Shown here piece by piece: positions 46,558 to 58,464 of a stretch of DNA of 64,000 nt. Each line of letters starts with the position of its first letter. Positions within the stretch are counted from its first letter, which is position 1. A program made the position numbers and the translations under genes. Where the stretch lies: the NCBI GenBank assembly GCA_022036555.1, contig CM039131.1, positions 36,048,138-36,112,137 on the forward strand, read 5' to 3'. The notes beneath the pieces were generated by a model, which was not told where the DNA came from, did no database searches, and worked only from the letters and a program-made list of their open reading frames with translations. The stretch comes from Microstegium vimineum (Eukaryota > Streptophyta > Magnoliopsida > Poales > Poaceae).

Positions 46558-46727
46558 CCGTACCTTCATTCTCCGTCACAGGACCGCATATTGCCTCCTG
46601 CATCCCGGCCGGCCCGACGGACATCCAAACGATCGAGCTTGCAACTTTGCAAGAACAGCTACTAGCTAGCGTACGTGTACGTCGATCGATCCATCGAGCT
46701 GCGTGCATCAGGAAGAAGAAGGAGAAG

Positions 46728-47960
46728 ATGGGGAGGTCGCCGTGCTGCTGCCACGACGCCGGCGTGAAGAAAGGCCCGTGGACGGAGGAGGAGGACCGCG
46801 CGCTGGTGGAGCACATCCAGCGGCACGGCGGGCACGTCGGCAGCTGGCGCAACCTGCCCAAGGCCGCCGGGCTGAACCGCTGCGGGAAGAGCTGCCGCCT
46901 CCGCTGGACCAACTACCTCCGCCCCGACATCAAGCGCGGCAACTTCACCGACGACGAGGAGACCCTCATCGTCCGCCTCCACGCCCAGCTCGGCAACAAG
47001 TACGATCAACGTCGTTAACCCGTCCGTCGGCCCCACACTCACGTGTCACGTCACGCATGACACCCATGCATGCATGCATATATATATATAGCAGCCATCA
47101 CCTGCTTCTGCTTTTTCTTTTTCTTTGCAGCAGTTGATCGATTGGCTTCTCCAGATACGATGATCTAGGCTAGCTAGCACGTAGTACGTACGTCTTAGGA
47201 GCAATAATTACACGCTAACAGTTTGTCCCCTCCTGCGTGCGTTAGGTGGTCGACGATCGCGACGCACCTGGACGGGCGGACGGACAACGAGATCAAGAAC
47301 TACTGGAACACGCACATCCGGAAGAAGCTGCTGCGCATGGGCGTCGACCCCGTCACGCACCAGCGTCTGCCCCCCGACGACATCATCGCCGCCGCCGCCT
47401 CCGTCCCAGGGGCGATCCTGTCGGCGGCGGCGAGCCTCGGAGGCCTCAGCACTACTCTGATGCAGGTCCAGGCGCTGCAGCTTCTGCTGCAAGCCGTGAA
47501 TGGATCAGGAGGAAACTCTGCTGCTGCTGTTGCTGGTCTCATCCCTGCTAACAGCCTCTTCGCAGCAGCCGCAGATAACGCCATTCTGAACGCGAGTCGT
47601 CGTAGCATCGTTCCAAGCTTCTTACAGGCGGACCAGACGATGAACCTGATCTTGTCTCACGCGAACTACCCGTCGTCGTCAGCTGATGATCATCTCAGCA
47701 ACATCGCAAGCTTTGCAGAGCAGCACGACGTGGTAGTGCAGCAGCGACTGAACAATAACGCTTCGGGGGCTCCGGTGATCGGCGGCGCCGCCTATGTAGA
47801 GTGTCCGCAGGAAGTGGCAGCTGTGGCTGACAGGTCAGTGCAGGGTTTTGCCGAGCTTCTGACGGAGCAGACTGAGATGCCGAGCATGTGCTCTCTCGAG
47901 GACGACGAAGATGCTTTCTGGAAAGACATGCTGCTAGAGAGCAGCAGCTTGCCACTATGA
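46728..47960 (+). CDS. R2R3-MYB transcription factor
   Basis: Exons 46728-46999 and 47246-47960 join in phase (AA/G) and give 328 residues. The protein starts MGRSPCC, then R2 (about 16-68) and R3 (about 69-119) with the expected tryptophans, KSCRLRWTNYLRPDIKRG, and the specificity block GRTDNEIKNYWNTHIRKKLL followed by RMGVDPVTHQRLPPD. R2 has 21 residues between its first two tryptophans (the stretch reads QRHGGHVGSW) where 19 is usual. Only the second of the two common MYB introns is present. The tail has a Gln/Leu-rich helix (TLMQVQALQLLLQAV) and ends in an acidic motif EDDEDAFWKDML. R2R3-MYBs bind AC-rich promoter elements in the nucleus. The MGRSPCC/DPVTH type includes regulators of cuticle, suberin and stress responses; I infer this clade only loosely. 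No lesions. Confidence 0.93.
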
Positions 47961-48785
47961 AACTTCAATGCGTGGAAACGGAAGGACGTACGTACTGGTG
48001 GTGCATGCATGTCTTGTACAAAATCGTTGTGATTATCTTAATATAACTAGCTTGGCATTATCACTTGCATTGATCTATCTATATACTCAGTGATCTGTGT
48101 ACAGCGTATTTCACACAGCTCGATCATACATGATATAGATGCGGCTTGTGTAATGAACGTTCATTCTTGTAATATGTACTAGATCATTCCTCCTTTTTTG
48201 GCCAATGATGAAGATGGAGATTTTCAGGTTAATAATTTGACTATGTTACAGTGCATCACTGACATGTTACACCAAAGTTGATTTATATGTACTACTACCA
48301 TCAACCAGAGCGAACCAGCAGAGCTAGAAGTGTACGACCGAAATCGATCAGACCGCAGAGAACAGACGTACGTACACATGCTCACATTTCTGAAACTAAC
48401 ACTGAAATATTACTAGGGGATAGCTCTTGTTTTTACTTTGTGATGAAATGCATAAATTAATTAATAACTACTTCTTCATATGTTTGCCGGGGTTTTCATT
48501 TCTTTTAGGTGGTAGTCAACGCACTATTTCTGATGGGATTATCTGTGGTGATTAGTATGTATAATTTTTTGTTAAACATATATAGTACTACGTATCACTA
48601 GTTATTACTTAATTAGACAGCTAGCGTTTGGGTTGGTCAAAAGTTGGTATTTCTCCCCAAAACAATACCCCCCCCCCCCTAAAAACACTTAGCTTTATTC
48701 GCTTCGCTGAAATTTGATTTATTCCGATTTATTTTGAGAGAAAAATAGTATTTGTTCGTTGAAAAGTAACGTTGATGAACAGAGC
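47961..48785. other. Downstream region of the MYB gene
   Basis: No gene is recognised. A run of about 13 C lies at 48669-48682. Confidence 0.45.
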
Positions 48786-48787
48786 CT

Positions 48788-49369
48788 AAGGTGTGTTTGG
48801 TTCGATGGATATCACCTGGATATCCCGGATATGTAGAAACAAGATTTGTTTGGTTGGATGGACAGGCTGAATCTGGATATCTTGGATATGGAATATTCTG
48901 GGTAGATGCTGGATATCGTGGCCCTCAGAAATCTGGCGGATGAGGATATCTATGCTTTTCTAATATGTCATTAACTAATAAATTAAAAATTATTAGTATG
49001 TTATATTATTAATTAGTAATTATGATGACAAGATAAGTTTTGATAAATGTTATTATGTTGATTAGCGCATGTTTTGTGTGACAATTAGACTAGCATAGTG
49101 CTAATTAACTTATTTTATGTTTAATTAGTGATTATAATGACAAGATTAATGTTTGTGAATATTAATTAGCGTATAATTAGTCGTTGTTATTTTTAAATAA
49201 TAGATATAATTAGTCAAGTATTGTTATCCATACAATCTCATCCATCCAACCAAACAGAAAAATAGTATGTTCCATCCATACGACCAAACAGATAACATGT
49301 ATATCCATATCGTGAAATCCATGGATGACCATATCCCATTCACCATTATCCTCGAACCAAACGCACAAC
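48788..49369. mobile_element. MITE-like element with inverted ends (about 580 bp)
   Basis: The left end GGTGTGTTTGGTTCGATGGA and the complement of the right end, GTGCGTTTGGTTCGAGGATA, match well. Inner parts repeat GGATATCC- and CATCCATCCAACCAAAC-like words in opposite orientation. The middle is AT-rich. I could not settle a target duplication, so the superfamily (hAT or PIF/Harbinger) is open. Confidence 0.6.
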
Positions 49370-49492
49370 ATTCATTGAATGTTATTTGTATATTTGGGGT
49401 ACACAGTACACAAAAATTACATATGCAACATATTACATATGACACTTGTAGAATTTATTACACATGAGTTTGTCCAACAATATTATGAAATA

Positions 49493-49612
49493 TACGGTTT
49501 GTTTGCTTTGCAGCCTCCCAGTCAAGAGACCGGCCAGGCATGCATCGATCCTGATCCCGGGGAGAAGCTCGTGCTAGGCAAGTCTCCCTGGTCGGTAAGC
49601 AAACACACCCGT
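49493..49612. repeat. Short element-like segment with imperfect inverted ends
   Basis: GGTTTGTTTGCTTTGCAGCC at the left and, in complement, GGTGTGTTTGCTTACCGACC at the right enclose about 80 GC-rich bases. It may be a miniature transposon, about 120 bases beyond the larger MITE that has a similar TTTGGTT/TTTGCTT end. Confidence 0.35.
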
Positions 49613-49649
49613 AATAAATTAATCTTATGCTAAAAACTAACTTATTTTA

Positions 49650-52329
49650 TCTCACAAATATCTTGTTGATAAAATGTTCACATAAACAATGCATTATATT
49701 AGTTAGAGTAGGAAGTTGCTTTGTGAAGGCGAAGAAGCGCCGAGAGTGACGGCGCCCTTCTTCTAGAGATGGAAGTCCTGCAGGATGCAGATCGAGTGCA
49801 GAGCATATGCAATCACGCCGCCCGCCGCCGAGCATATAACGGCATCGATTACAACTCGAGACCCGACGGCATATACAAAGCCATGACCTCACCCCATGAC
49901 TTGGCGTCCTGGTGAATGATGATCCCCAGACATTAGCAGCAGATTTATTTTATTTTATTTTTTTTTTAAAAAAAAGGGTGACCACTTGTTTGTAAGTAGT
50001 AGTTAGGTCAGTAAAAGGGTTGCCCGAGGTTTGAAGCCATTGACGAGTGTCCAAAAGGGTATGGGGCCGGGATCGATTGATGTGAGTGATCATCAACTTA
50101 TCATTGAGTCATTCTGATTCGAGACTTTGAGAAAGTCTCTCTCGCGGCCATTTCAGAGGATATGACGATGGGAGCTATTTTTTATGCAGAAGGTAAAACG
50201 AACTCGCTTTGACCTTTAGCTTGCTTGTAGCTGCGTTCAAGGTAGAGATCGTGTCCTATCCGTTTAGCACTTTCTTTCAGTAAGTATTGCAGTATTTCCA
50301 GTGAGGAATTGAAACGGGAGTTGAACTGAAAGTTGTTGCCTTCTGAATATCTAGTGTGAATGGTCGATCGAAAAGTGAGTCATATTATTATTATTAAAGA
50401 CCTCTGCTTGAAGTAGTAGTATTTTTCTGACAATAAAACGAATAGAATGAACTAAAGCCAAATTCAGGCGAGCGTAAAAAAAGCGTGTGTTAATCCTACT
50501 CGATCACCAGGATTTTATAAAGACTCCTGTCTATATTTAGTCCACAACCACAAGCAATATACGTACGCCATCAAACATAATTTCACCTAGAAATACACTT
50601 CTCCTCGTTGTCTTCGAGATCATCAAGAGAACTACTAGTACTTCTGCAAAGGTACGTAGACACGTACTGCTCAGTACGGTACATGCATGGGTTTCAATTT
50701 CAACAATGATGGCACGAAGGCGACACCTGGATTTTCTTTAAACCCGCCTGCTCGCTGAATGCTGACGTTGCCTGATTACACGCGGAAGACCCTGAACAGA
50801 TATAAATGCTTATGAACGCGAGCGGCAGGGGAGGAGATTCGTGTACGAGAAGCTAGCTAACCAGCTGCGAACACAACACAAACAGTGACGACCGATGTAT
50901 ACGTCCGTGTCGATCCGTGCATATTCAAGGGAGCCCGGATTAATTTGACCGTCTTTTGTTCGGTCGTTAACGCAAAGGCAAACGGAGTAGGAAAGTGGTG
51001 GTGGATGGTGCTCGCCGTCCGTCGCGTCGTCGCCGCTGACGCCCGGCGCAGCTGAAAAACGCTGGTGCGTGACGCAGACCCACGGCTCGGCGTCCGTCTC
51101 GGCTCTCCAGCCGCGTTTACCTAAGCTGATCGCTCGACGCCGACGTGCGAACGAAACCACACTTTAACTAACGCAGGCGTCCCCCCGTAGAGCGACTGCA
51201 GGCCGGGCGAGACCGGGAATGGAACGCGTGTCTCACGCCGCGACGACGACTTTGTTCGTCGGCGACGTACGGCGATCGAGCCTGCTGCCTTTTGCTCTGT
51301 AACCTGCGGAATCTGACACCCGCTAACTGCCGAAGGGAAAGGTTTGTGCAGATACGATTGAGAGGGATTTTCAAGGAAGGGCACGCCATCGACGGTGACA
51401 GTCGGAGACACGCCGGGCGTGATTTTCCTCGGAACAGGTGTGGACGATCCTCTGCCGGGCGGGCTCCGGCCTCCGATCCAATGCCGGGGCCGGCGTGGCA
51501 AGATTTTACGCGCGCGGTTAGTAAGCGCGGCGGCGTCTTTCTCCCGCCAGGGCCCCGGCCTCCGGGCAAATATATCCCCATACCATGGCGTTTGCATATC
51601 TCCCTCCGTGTTACGCTGTCGGCCTGTCGCGAGTCACGGCCTGGAATTTGGAGGCAGACGACGAGCGGAACGAGATCAGATGGTGCGCCGCGATTTCATT
51701 CTGATGGATCACAAAGACTGACGCTTTAGCTAGCTTTTAAGTGCATCTACCACGGAAAGCTGGAGCTTCGGTTTCTTTACTCGATCGTAATACGTCTGAG
51801 AGACTGAGACGAAACGGAACGCCATGTTTAGTTTAGCATTAGCAGAACTATGAGAGTGTGAGTTAGGTCATGGACTCCATTTTTCCAAGAACTGAATTTG
51901 CTTCCTCAGTTTGAGATGTAGAGCACTACTACTGCCCGGTTGGACTCGCCGAAAGGCGTTCAAGGCCGGAAGAAGAATTCTGTCTCGTCCGTAACTAAGT
52001 GCTAAAAAATAGAGAATTAATGTGTTTGAGCCGTAATATGATTTCACTCCTCAAACCTCGAAGCCACACATTTTTATCTCTCAACTCTCAATATGCCAAC
52101 CATTTAAATTACATTCTGCCCATGTTAGAAGTGATTTTTATGGTGATTTCACACCTCATAATATAAGGTTTTTAAACACGAAAAATGTCTTTAAGCTTTT
52201 TTTTTTGAGATGCTTCAGACAACTTGGGGATAAACACAATTAAGTATTTATAGAACGTGAGAGGATCTGGGGTAGTGCCTGGCTGGTGGGCCGTACGCAG
52301 ACGCCAACTGCGTTCTTAGCACTGGGGCA
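49650..52329. other. Intergenic, no recognised gene
   Basis: A GC-richer block at 50810-51740 carries overlapping open frames on both strands (for example 51121-51597 minus) with no domain I can name, and a TSS-like region cannot be proved. The rest is low-complexity AT-rich DNA with degenerate repeats. The block could be an old gene fragment or a captured piece. Confidence 0.4.
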
Positions 52330-52651
52330 GTGCCTTCTTTGTTGCGTGAGCTTCGCTCCGCCTTCGCTCTGGCTCGAGCTCGGATGTTGACGCTCTGTGC
52401 TTGCGCCGTAGTTGTGGTCTTCACTCCGACCACCAATGTCACGCTTGGCGGCTCCTGTGTTTCGGCTATTGAGTTCGTGTTGTTTGGGTTGGCGGGGAGG
52501 TCTTCTGTTTCTTGCTTTTGTAATCGCTCTCGTTATTGTTTGTGTTGTGTCGTGTGTGGCCACTCTCTCTGTGGTTGTGTTGCATTGTTCTCGCCGGTCT
52601 CGGCACTTTCTTCTTAATATGAAAGACACGTGAAGTCGTGTTCGAGAAAAA
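52330..52651 (+). mobile_element. LINE 3' end
   Basis: The segment ends CTTCTTAATATGAAAGACAC, then GTGAAGTCGTGTTCGAGAAAAAG, with a small stem before poly-A. This resembles the 3' end of the LINE at 45625-46117 read in the other direction. The 5' limit is uncertain and no ORF2 frame survives. Confidence 0.6.
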
Positions 52652-52959
52652 GAACATGAGAGGATCTCTAAAAATTTCCTTAAAAATATATTTATTTATA
52701 GAAAAATAATTTTTTTACAAAAATAAAAAATCATTGAACAGTATGATACCCGTTTAAATATGGTATAGATATTTTAGAATTTATAAGAAGAAAATAGACC
52801 ATGACGATGTTTCATCAAAGAGATAAATGAGACCTTTTTTAAAAAAAAAAACTGGTGAAGTGTGATTCTGGCCCAAGCCCAACCCACGACGTGCTAGCGG
52901 TTTGCCGTATCCAGCTCATAGCGATCGGCCCACCAGCCAAGTTTCCTCCACCTGATCGT

Positions 52960-53048
52960 CCTCTGTCAGGTCTTCGAGGTTTCTTTGTAATTTCCATGCT
53001 ACTGTACAGTATGAATAAAGAATCCACCGGTTCTTCTAAAAAAAAAAA
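52960..53048 (+). mobile_element. LINE 3' end (second, shorter tail)
   Basis: TTTGTAATTTCCATGCTACT and AATAAAGAATCCACCGGTTC-TTCT are followed by eleven A (53038-53048). The AATAAAG...CCGGTTCTT-poly(A) form is common at the ends of grass LINE copies. The left border is unknown. Confidence 0.5.
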
Positions 53049-55761
53049 GTCTCGCTGATGGCGGGACCCACACTTCGGTGACAGCCCCTTTGCTTTCCCT
53101 GTTCAGTCCGGCCAGTTGGCTTTACTGAATCCCAAGCCTCTTGAATTCAGTAAAGCCCCCATTTATATGTTAAAGTACTTCAATTAAATTATTTTTTTAA
53201 TATACAAGCCTAGCATTAGTAGAACTGTAGTGTTGCATGGATGCATCCTATCCGTTAGATAACCTCCACGGCCGCTATGGGTACCGGAATTTTTGCTCTC
53301 CTCCTCCTCTCCCTCCGCCCCCCGCAAAACTCTAGCTCCGACGTCACCCCGTCGTTGCTGCTGCCGCCAGAAGAGCCATGACCTCGATGCATGTTCTTAA
53401 GAACTACCGCTGCGACCGCTCCCTGCAGCAGTCGACTGTCGACGGGAGACGACGGGACGGGGTCGCGGGATGGAGATTGTAGGCGGCCTGGTTCTGTCGT
53501 TGCAGGGACCAGAGAGAGGGCTCCGATCCGCGGCGGCGCTGTAGGCCTGTAGCCTTGACCCTTGAGGGCGTTGTGTGGTCGGACTGTCGGGAGACGACGG
53601 CTCCGAGGCTGGCGTCGGCGCTCGTCGGCTGTCGTGCTCGTGCGTGCGGATGCCGGATAGGCGTGTTTTTTTTAAAAAAAATAATTAACCAATTTTAATC
53701 AATATTTTTAAAATAAATCTATCCAAAAGTTATATCAGACCAAAAGCATGTTATGTACAGCTACTGTCCAAAAAGTTATGATTCGATCTGACACAATTTG
53801 TTACGTATTTGAAGTGTAAACAGCCAATTTTAGTGGCCTGCACAGGGCCACGTGCTCCAGATTTTGAAACATCTAATTTCGGTGTAGTAAATCACAATCA
53901 AAGATGAGATGGCGGCCTGGGGGCACAATCAAAGATGAGAATGTCCACGCATCAACCTGAATTTACTCGGATGAAACATCCACTCTCAGTAGAGAGTTTC
54001 ATTCTATAATTTTATGTGCATTTAATTCCAAGACTCATAGAGTGTTGATATTCGTGTCAAGAGAATGTGATCCTCATGACATTTATTTCTTCTTTCTCTT
54101 CTTAAATACACTGTCATATCATCAAAAGTGCATATGTGGTAACATATTTAATACGAATGAAACTCAAATGACACCTCCATTGAGACTGACCTTAGAATAT
54201 CTGGTTTTTTCGCTTACGAGAGCCGCCAACTTTTTAGCTGCTGTAAGTGGCATCGCCCAACGACACGAATCACTTCTGATGTAAGTAAATGTAAAATGCA
54301 TTTTTTGCCGAGTTCAGACGGCTCCAGTGCGCCTTAAGACATCGGCTATCTGTTTGAAATTCCCTTGGGAGCTTGTTACAGTGACGAAACTTCAGATCGG
54401 ATTTCAAAAGTTATTACAGCCTTTGATTGCTGCAGCTACCATACGGTCCGGGTTGGTTTTCTCCTTGTGAAAGTTGTGATTATTGTTTCCCATGTGTCGT
54501 GTGTTGGGTGTGATACGGAAGCAGTACCACGTCCAGCAATAACTCCACTTGTAATTGTTGGATCTGCGATCAAGGTATTCCATAATTTCATTCCCTGTCG
54601 GATGCTGCGGCTTTTCGAGCTATCAGTAAGGACTTTGCTTTGTCCTGTGTTGGTAGTAAAACATACCAGTAGTTTTCTTATTATTGTTTCTTATAATTGT
54701 ATCGAATTCTTTTGCTGCTTTATGAGTGTGGGTGCACATTCGAAATCGTCGCTTGCTGCTGCTTGTCACAGTACAAACAGCTCATCTTCGTCAGTCGCAA
54801 TCCAGCAAAACCTCGTTGCTTCAGCCTTTAGGGACAGACAGGGTGCTGCAATTCGAATATACGTACGTGGCATTTAGTACAAGAGAAAGATGCCATGCAC
54901 CAATCAGTGGTCGCTGCTTTCTCCCTAAAACCTGCTGAAGCTCACTGACTTCGCCGCCTGATCGTTTCCTCCAAAAGCAATCAATCCATTCATATATCCA
55001 ACCCAAGCATATTGCATACTCAAGTACTCGTCCCAAGCCAGACTCAAGTACTCAACTCACGAAAGCAAACACCCGGAACGTGTGTAGTAAGTACTCCGTC
55101 AATCAGAAACCACCTGCTCTGAAACTCTGAAAGACTGGGATTTTGAAAGCAGCACGCACCTCTTTGCCTCGTCGTAAACAGGCGAACTGGCCTGTGGAAT
55201 CGCTCGCTTTCGCATCGGCATCACAGCAGAGGGTTGGTGTCCACCATGTGATGATTGTGGTGTGAGACAGTGAGAGGCATACCAGCCGGACGGTAAAAAG
55301 AAGAAAAAAAATCCCCTCCCAGTTTCTCACTATTGAGATCTGACAGAATTCGCTCTCGGTCTCGATCTCCCCAACGGCCGGTGGCGACCTGTCCGGTCCT
55401 GTCGCCAGTCGCCACCCGCCACCCGCCAGCGGCGTGACAAGCAAGCACGGGCCACGGGCAGCCATCCCATCCTCGTCTAGGACGTCTCCAACAATATAAG
55501 CTAGTACTAGCTCTTAAGTTAGCTCATATAGTGGAGAAAGATTATTTTGAATACCGTGTTGTGAAAGAAGAGTGTCATAAGACTATTTCGTAAGTCCACG
55601 CTAGTCTCTTGTCTCTTACATTATTTAGTAATTAAAAAAATTATAAGCTAAACAATTAGAGACGCCCTTACATAAGAATGAACGAACAAACAGTGCTATG
55701 TTCTAGATGAAACACGTAGCACACGCGGACGCTGTGTACCTCAAGCAATACCTGCCAGAGA

Positions 55762-55793
<32 letters not shown>

Positions 55794-58464
55794 CAATCAG
55801 AAAGTTGTGTTTTTTTTTTTTGCACCGGACGCTTGGTTCACGTTCCCTGCATGTGGACGGAAAGGCCGGCTGGCCGGCGGCCACCGCAGTTAAAAACAAA
55901 ACAAGCAAGCGTGGTGGCAGCTTTGCTTGGACACTGGAGTGACAGCCTCCCCGCGCCCGATTGTTAAGTTAAGCTCCCGTCCCTAGCTAGCTAGCTGGTT
56001 TATCTCATCGGTAGGCTAATCAAAGAGCACGACCTGCAGGAAAAGGCGCGTGGGATTAGTTTGACCGTGTGGGGTGAATCTGACGGGAACCCCATGTGCC
56101 CGCCACGGGCCACGGCAGTGCCAGTGGAGCGCGTTGAGTAATCACAACTCCTTCACCAGTGATAGAAGTGGTTACTGTACATCTTATAGTAGTATGGTTT
56201 GTAAAACTGAGTAGGGTAAACCTATTCATTGTCCCTCGTCTGGTTGTGGATCAGATCTCCAACAAACAGTAATAACTGCGGGTTAGTTTACTGTGCGCGC
56301 CTACCGTGTTGATTTTTTTGTGATGGATGGCGGTCGAGGAGCCTATTTTGTCAGCACCACTCCTCGAACCTGTACCTCCGCGTGCAGTACAGGCAGGTCC
56401 AAATCCAGCGCGTTCTCCGTTCCCTGCCTCTCGTGGTCTCGTCTCGTTCGATCCGACTCACTGCTGACTCTGCACAAGCGCTAGATCTGCCACTGCCACG
56501 GGGAACGGACGAGAGAACCGTTGCCGTTGCAGAAGAATCTGCAACCAATTTTGGTTTTCGTCGAGTTGGACCCTAGGTAGGAGTAGAGTAGTGACAGACA
56601 CATGACAACAAATATTTAGTACTAGTATCCACATGAGGTTGAGATCTGTTTATTTTTGCAGGTTTGCTTGATTTGTTCGGTCTATGTATGACTGGTTTCG
56701 ATCGCCAAGTTGTCTGAAATCTGCAGGCGTTCCGCGCCAAACGGGCGCAGAGTCGATCTACAATAATCGCGCGGCACATGCACAAATGGGTGGGAGTTCG
56801 TTGCTTTCTGTGGATCGACTGAATATGGCAGTGGCAGTTAGCGGTTAGTGTTGTGGGGAGGTGGTGGTGGGTACTGCTGCTGCATGCCTACCCTACAGTC
56901 AGGGTGAGTACCTGTAACAAGGCCGGCGGGTCAAACGGTGAGACCGACGGTACTACGTGCTGCTCCAGCCCATGTGATGCAAATCAATCAGCCATCAGCC
57001 ATCAGCCATCAGCCATGACTGCTAGGCTTGTCTTGGTCTCTTGAAGCCATCAGCCATGGAGTGGAGAGCGGCGGCTGCTATCGTTGGCAAAGCAAAGGAG
57101 AAAGGAAACAGGAGCACGAGGAGCCACGTCGTCGTGTGCCCAAGCGGCGGCAATCACAGCGGGGCCCGGGAGGTCCCAGCTCACGACACCGAACGACCGA
57201 TGGATCGAAAACGCGCGTTTGGTTCTTATCTGTGGTTAGCCAGGCTTGCATCTGGGGGCAGGCGCTCGGGAGACAGGCTGGTTGCATGCACCCTCTGTTG
57301 TTTGGTTCGTGTTGGAGACAGATGTCCGCATGCAGCCACATATGATTGGTTGCCCTTGTTTTTTTGCTGCCTCATGCATACACTCACTCATACGCATATG
57401 AGCCTTGCGCTTGCGCCAGCCAGGCCAGTGGGAACGAATTCCAATTCCGTTTCCCGAGAGCCAGGCTCCGACGGACTTGCTGTATGCGTCGGGTCAGGCC
57501 GGTGACCGCATACAGACATCCAAATAAGGCTCACCTGTGTGCGTAGAGCATGGTTGGCCTTCGTTAGGGCAACCAAACACCGAGAGCCAAATCCCAAACA
57601 AACGAGACAAACAAATTACGGTGATATTTAAAAGCGGGAGCACAGCTATACATACATGTCGGAAAATTGGCGGAGGAGGCTACACGTCTCAGCAAGGCAA
57701 GGCAACGGTCCATTTCTATTCAATTCAGCTGGTTAAAAACGTGAGGTAAAACCGACGTGCTGGCTGTTTTCAACTAGGCGCCGGTGTCACTCACATCAGC
57801 AACGTTTTCAACCGTGTCCGCTTGTCTACACCGAAAGACAAAACAACAACGCCGTAAGCAAACCCCCAGACACAGTTTTCTCTCTCTCTCTCTCTACGGA
57901 GTAAATAAATTAAATAAAAAATAAAAATGTTTGCGGCATCTTTGATGAACTGGCTGGAGTTTTGCTAAAAATAAGCATGCAAGATAAACAGGAGCAAGCA
58001 ACCATACCAGATGGACCAAGATCTGACGAAATTCCCAAAACGCCACATCCCCAACAAAACCGACCAAAAAGCATGTTTATCTTTACACCAACGCCACATC
58101 CCCAACAAAACCTGCACGGCAACGCCAACAAGCCAAAACAAGAAACATGGTGAGCATGGGGCAGAAATCTGTTCAGGCAAACCAGCTAAAATAAACAGCG
58201 CGCACAGAATATTCTATTTCAGCTCCCGACCCCCCTCTTCTCCCTCCCTCCCTCCCGTATTAAACTCGGCCAAGAAAAGCAAAGTGAGAGGGGAGGAGAA
58301 AGGCAAGGGAAGTGGGAAGGTAGGAGAGAGAGGGAGCCAGGGAAAGCTCTCTTCTTTCTTCTTCCTCTTCCTCCTCTCGAATTCCGTCTCTTGTCTCTCT
58401 GTCCTCCTCGCCCGGCCGGCTTCCCGGTTTTTGAGAGGGGAAAGAGGAGGCGGAGGAGAGAGGG
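53049..58464. other. Long intergenic region, no gene supported
   Basis: 53270-53660 is GC-rich and starts like a gene leader (CCTCCTCCTCTCCCTCCGCC), but no exon could be built. 55480-55670 has inverted ends (GGACGTCTCCAA against GGGCGTCTCTAA) like a MITE. A (GAAAAA)n tract is at about 55765-55790. The heptamer CAGCCAT repeats four times at 56989-57016 and again near 57047. A (CT)n run is at 57879-57894. AACGCCACATCCCCAACAAA occurs twice, 52 bases apart (about 58039 and 58091), just upstream of the TMEM41-like gene, whose 5' leader (58220-58464) is CT-rich. Confidence 0.45.

Noticed and set aside
54365..54877. 170-codon frame as a membrane protein gene
   Set aside because: Hydrophobic only because of T-rich DNA; no family motif, start context or splice partner.
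57041..57505. 154-codon frame
   Set aside because: Mixed low-complexity content with the CAGCCAT array just upstream; no recognised domain.
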